A stretch of 64,000 nt of DNA from the NCBI RefSeq assembly GCF_001598555.1, contig NZ_BCZE01000005.1:1-64000 (forward strand), in the 5' to 3' direction. Both the position numbers and the translations under genes were made by a program. Shown here in pieces: positions 61,903 through 64,000 of the stretch. The number at the start of each line of letters is the position of its first letter. Within the stretch, counting starts at the first letter, position 1. Source of the DNA: Novosphingobium rosa NBRC 15208. Its GTDB lineage: Bacteria; Pseudomonadota; Alphaproteobacteria; Sphingomonadales; Sphingomonadaceae. The notes beneath the pieces are model-generated. The model searched no databases and was not told the DNA's origin. It saw only the letters and a program-made list of their open reading frames with translations.

Positions 61903-62170
61903 GCGAGGGCCATAAGCGTGCGCTTGTCGCACGCGACAAGCTGGGGCGCCCTCGCGCTCCCTTTACGTCTCCCGGCGATACGGCAGTGGTACCGAAACCA
62001 AGCGCCTCACCTCTCCACCAGCACAACGGAAAGGCGCCGCAGGCAGTAAGCCCCGGCGCCCCTTACGATAGGCCAGAATTTTAAAGCCTGCGGCGCTGCA
62101 ACCTTGGCTCAACGCCGAACCCGAAGCGCAACGTAGACATTAACGGGAGCGCGAGGGCGATGGCCCTCGC
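61903..62170. repeat. Dispersed structured repeat, copy 10 (orientation B, 268 bp)
   Basis: Between convergent truA and cobS. The left hairpin is enlarged: GCGAGGGC (61903-61910) pairs with GCCCTCGC (61948-61955) and encloses a second hairpin CTTGTCGC/GCGACAAG (61923-61930 and 61933-61940). The right hairpin 62151-62170 has the usual GCGAGGGC/GCCCTCGC arms. It contains CGTCTCCCGGCGAT, CTCTCCACC, CGCCGCAGGC/GCCTGCGGCG, GCCGAACCC and GCAACGTAGAC. Confidence 0.9.
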
Positions 62171-62186
62171 ACTTTCCCCTAATCCC

Positions 62187-63179
62187 TTAAGCCTTGCCGA
62201 CAACGCTCTCAGGCAGATCCTTGCCGAACACGCGCTGGTAATATTCAGCCACCAGCACCCGCTCGGTCTCGTCGCACTTGTTGAGGAACGACAACCGGAA
62301 CGCGAAACCGATGTCCTTGAAGATCGCGGTGTTCTGCGCCCATGTGATGACGGTACGCGGGCTCATCACGGTCGAGATATCGCCATTGATGAAGCCGCGG
62401 CGGGTCAGATCGGCCACCTTGACCATATCGGCCACGGTCTTGTCGGCCACGCCATCGACCTTTTTGAGGACGATCTCGCTCTCGATCTGCGCGGGCAGGT
62501 AGTTCAGGCCGACGACGATGTTCCAGCGGTCCATCTGGCCCTGGTTGATCGCCTGCGTGCCGTGATACAGACCGCTCGTGTCGCCCAGACCCACAGTGTT
62601 GGCCGTGGCGAACAGGCGGAACCACTTGGAGGGGCGGATCACGCGGTTCTGATCCAGCAGCGTCAGCTTGCCCTCGGTTTCCAGCACGCGCTGGATCACG
62701 AACATCACGTCCGGGCGGCCGGCGTCATATTCGTCGAAGACCAGCGCGGTGGGGGTCTGCAGCGCCCAGGGCAGCAGGCCTTCGCGGAATTCGGTGACCT
62801 GCTTGCCATCCTTCAGCACGATGGCGTCGCGGCCGATCAGGTCGATACGGCTGATGTGCGCGTCAAGGTTGATGCGGATGCATGGCCAGTTGAGGCGCGC
62901 GGCCACCTGCTCGACATGGCTCGATTTGCCGGTGCCGTGGTAGCCCTGCACCATCACGCGGCGGTTGAAGGCAAAGCCTGCCAGAATCGCCAGCGTGGTA
63001 TCGGGATCGAAGACATAGGAGTCGTCGCGGTCCGGCACGCGCTCGTCCGCCACCGAGAAGGCGGGCACCTGCATGTCGATATCGATGCCAAAGGTCTCGC
63101 GCACATCGACGGTTTTGTCGGGGGCGGCCATGACCGTGGAGGAGGCACTGTCGGGCTGAAGGTTCAGAATCTGCGTCAT
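62187..63179 (-). CDS. cobS: Cobaltochelatase subunit CobS
   Basis: 330 residues of an AAA+ ATPase. Walker [22 protein letters not shown], Walker [16 protein letters not shown] and the Sensor-1 region [21 protein letters not shown] are all clear. It works with CobT in the aerobic cobalt-insertion complex. CobT is encoded at 10107-11921; no other cobalamin genes adjoin cobS. It is divergent from the VOC gene with 167 bases between starts, in which I find only likely promoter space. Confidence 0.95.
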   Translation of the reverse strand: MTQILNLQPDSASSTVMAAPDKTVDVRETFGIDIDMQVPAFSVADERVPDRDDSYVFDPDTTLAILAGFAFNRRVMVQGYHGTGKSSHVEQVAARLNWPCIRINLDAHISRIDLIGRDAIVLKDGKQVTEFREGLLPWALQTPTALVFDEYDAGRPDVMFVIQRVLETEGKLTLLDQNRVIRPSKWFRLFATANTVGLGDTSGLYHGTQAINQGQMDRWNIVVGLNYLPAQIESEIVLKKVDGVADKTVADMVKVADLTRRGFINGDISTVMSPRTVITWAQNTAIFKDIGFAFRLSFLNKCDETERVLVAEYYQRVFGKDLPESVVGKA

Positions 63180-63346
63180 CGTGTTTTCGGGTTAACCGCC
63201 GATCCTCGCGGCTGCAACATCTTTGAAGCGTGTTTCAGGCAACTTTGGTCTTAGCGGATGGTTGTGATGATGGTTGCCATCGGCGGCCAGACTGTCACCA
63301 TCGGCCTTATGACGACTCAAAGGCGTACTCTCGGGGGAGACATATC

Positions 63347-64000
63347 ATGAGCGATCTTCAGGGTAACTGGATCTGGTACGAACTGCTGGCCGATGATCCT
63401 CATGCCGCCAAGGCGTTTTACGAAGCGGTGGTCGGCTGGTCGGTCACGCTCGACGCCATGCCCATGAGCGAGCCGGACACCGCCTATGCCATGATCACTG
63501 CAGAGGACGGCCCGATGGTGGGCGGCATGCTGACCATCACCGCCGAGATGAAGGCGCAGGGCGCGCGCAGCATGTGGCTGGGTTATGTCAGCGTCGAGGA
63601 TTGCGCCGCCACGCTGGAGGCCATCGAGAAGCGCGGCGGGCGCGTGCTGATGCCCGCCACCACGCTGGATGTCGGCACCATGGCGATGGTCATGGACCCG
63701 TGGGGCGCGCCTTTCTACATCATGGCGCCCACGCCCCGCCCCGATGGTGCGAAGAGCACCGCTTTCTCGCCCACGCAGGTCGGGCGTTGCGGCTGGAACG
63801 AGCTGCATACCTCCGATCAGGCTGGCGCGGTGGGTTTCTACACCGAGCTGTTCGGCTGGTCGCTGCCCGGCTCGATGGATATGGGCGGCTTTGGCACCTA
63901 TCAGTTCATCGGCAAGGGCGAGGTGACGCTCGGCGCGATCATGACCAGCCCGCCGCAATCGCCCCCGCCGCACTGGAATCACTATTTCCGCGTGGTCAGC
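63347..64000 (+). CDS. VOC-family (glyoxalase/bleomycin-resistance fold) protein (partial)
   Basis: 218 codons are visible before the window ends. Two VOC modules are present: WIWYELLADDPHAAKAFYEAVVGW...FYIMAPTPRP and GRCGWNELHTSDQAGAVGFYTELFGWS.... The repeated module pattern suits two-domain members of the VOC superfamily. The Glu in YELLADD and in WNELHTSD are the metal-ligand positions. GGGGGAG lies 7 bases before the ATG. The function is not known beyond the fold. Confidence 0.85.
   Translation, partial: MSDLQGNWIWYELLADDPHAAKAFYEAVVGWSVTLDAMPMSEPDTAYAMITAEDGPMVGGMLTITAEMKAQGARSMWLGYVSVEDCAATLEAIEKRGGRVLMPATTLDVGTMAMVMDPWGAPFYIMAPTPRPDGAKSTAFSPTQVGRCGWNELHTSDQAGAVGFYTELFGWSLPGSMDMGGFGTYQFIGKGEVTLGAIMTSPPQSPPPHWNHYFRVVS

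Overview
The window reads as a chromosomal segment of a GC-rich alphaproteobacterium, most likely a sphingomonad (Novosphingobium/Sphingobium type). The evidence is mixed: a CcrM-type GANTC methyltransferase; the order rpmF-plsX-fabH-ihfA-merR; an F1-only atpHAGDC operon; a LexA-type box of the alphaproteobacterial GTTC-N7-GTTC form; a three-gene proton-translocating transhydrogenase; and the linked pckA / chvI-chvG-hprK-rapZ-EIIA-HPr locus. Nearly all genes are core housekeeping genes. I see no prophage, insertion sequence, CRISPR array, rRNA or tRNA gene.

Layout. 1-1046: end of a DinG-type helicase and a SixA-like phosphatase. 1315-4652 (minus): MerR regulator, IhfA, FabH, PlsX, L32. 4835-8552: small metabolic and stress genes around an S24-type repressor with operator-like sites. 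8595-12596 (minus): CysS, CobT, transaldolase. 12790-15917: PriA and a CPBP membrane protease. 16211-21004: atpHAGDC. 21445-24880: a CpaF-like ATPase, an EamA transporter and small membrane proteins. 25029-29800 (minus): glycine cleavage operon gcvT-gcvH-gcvPA-gcvPB behind a tandem glycine riboswitch. 29915-34669 (minus): dGTPase-like protein, lipoprotein, pntAA-pntAB-pntB and a 51-residue oxidase-subunit-like gene absent from long-ORF predictions. 34876-36297: an NtrC-type regulator with an altered GAFTGA loop. 36581-39709 (minus): FolP, CcrM, RNase HII. 39970-43024: acetyltransferase, Nudix hydrolase, CCA-adding enzyme, membrane aspartic protease. 43269-48081 (minus): ParC, a ferredoxin and two consecutive cysteine desulfurases. 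48236-57223: hydrolase, DUF937 protein, PckA, ChvI/ChvG, HprK, RapZ, PTS proteins, TrmH. 57460-63179: RmuC, Def, RecR, Fmt, TruA, CobS. The window ends inside a VOC-family gene.

Two non-coding observations stand out. First, a family of about 205-270 bp structured repeats occurs ten times (about one per 6 kb), mostly between convergent genes. Each full copy has a strong hairpin at both ends, a central CGCCGCAGGC/GCCTGCGGCG pair and an asymmetric interior that gives it a direction. Hairpin arms differ between copies but remain complementary. Second, eleven GANTC sites lie within 121 bp directly upstream of ccrM, which suggests that the methyltransferase gene is controlled by its own methylation mark. 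Other regulatory signals are a LexA-type box beside a palindrome at the S24 repressor promoter, the glycine riboswitch, and a set of palindromes between the EIIA and HPr genes.
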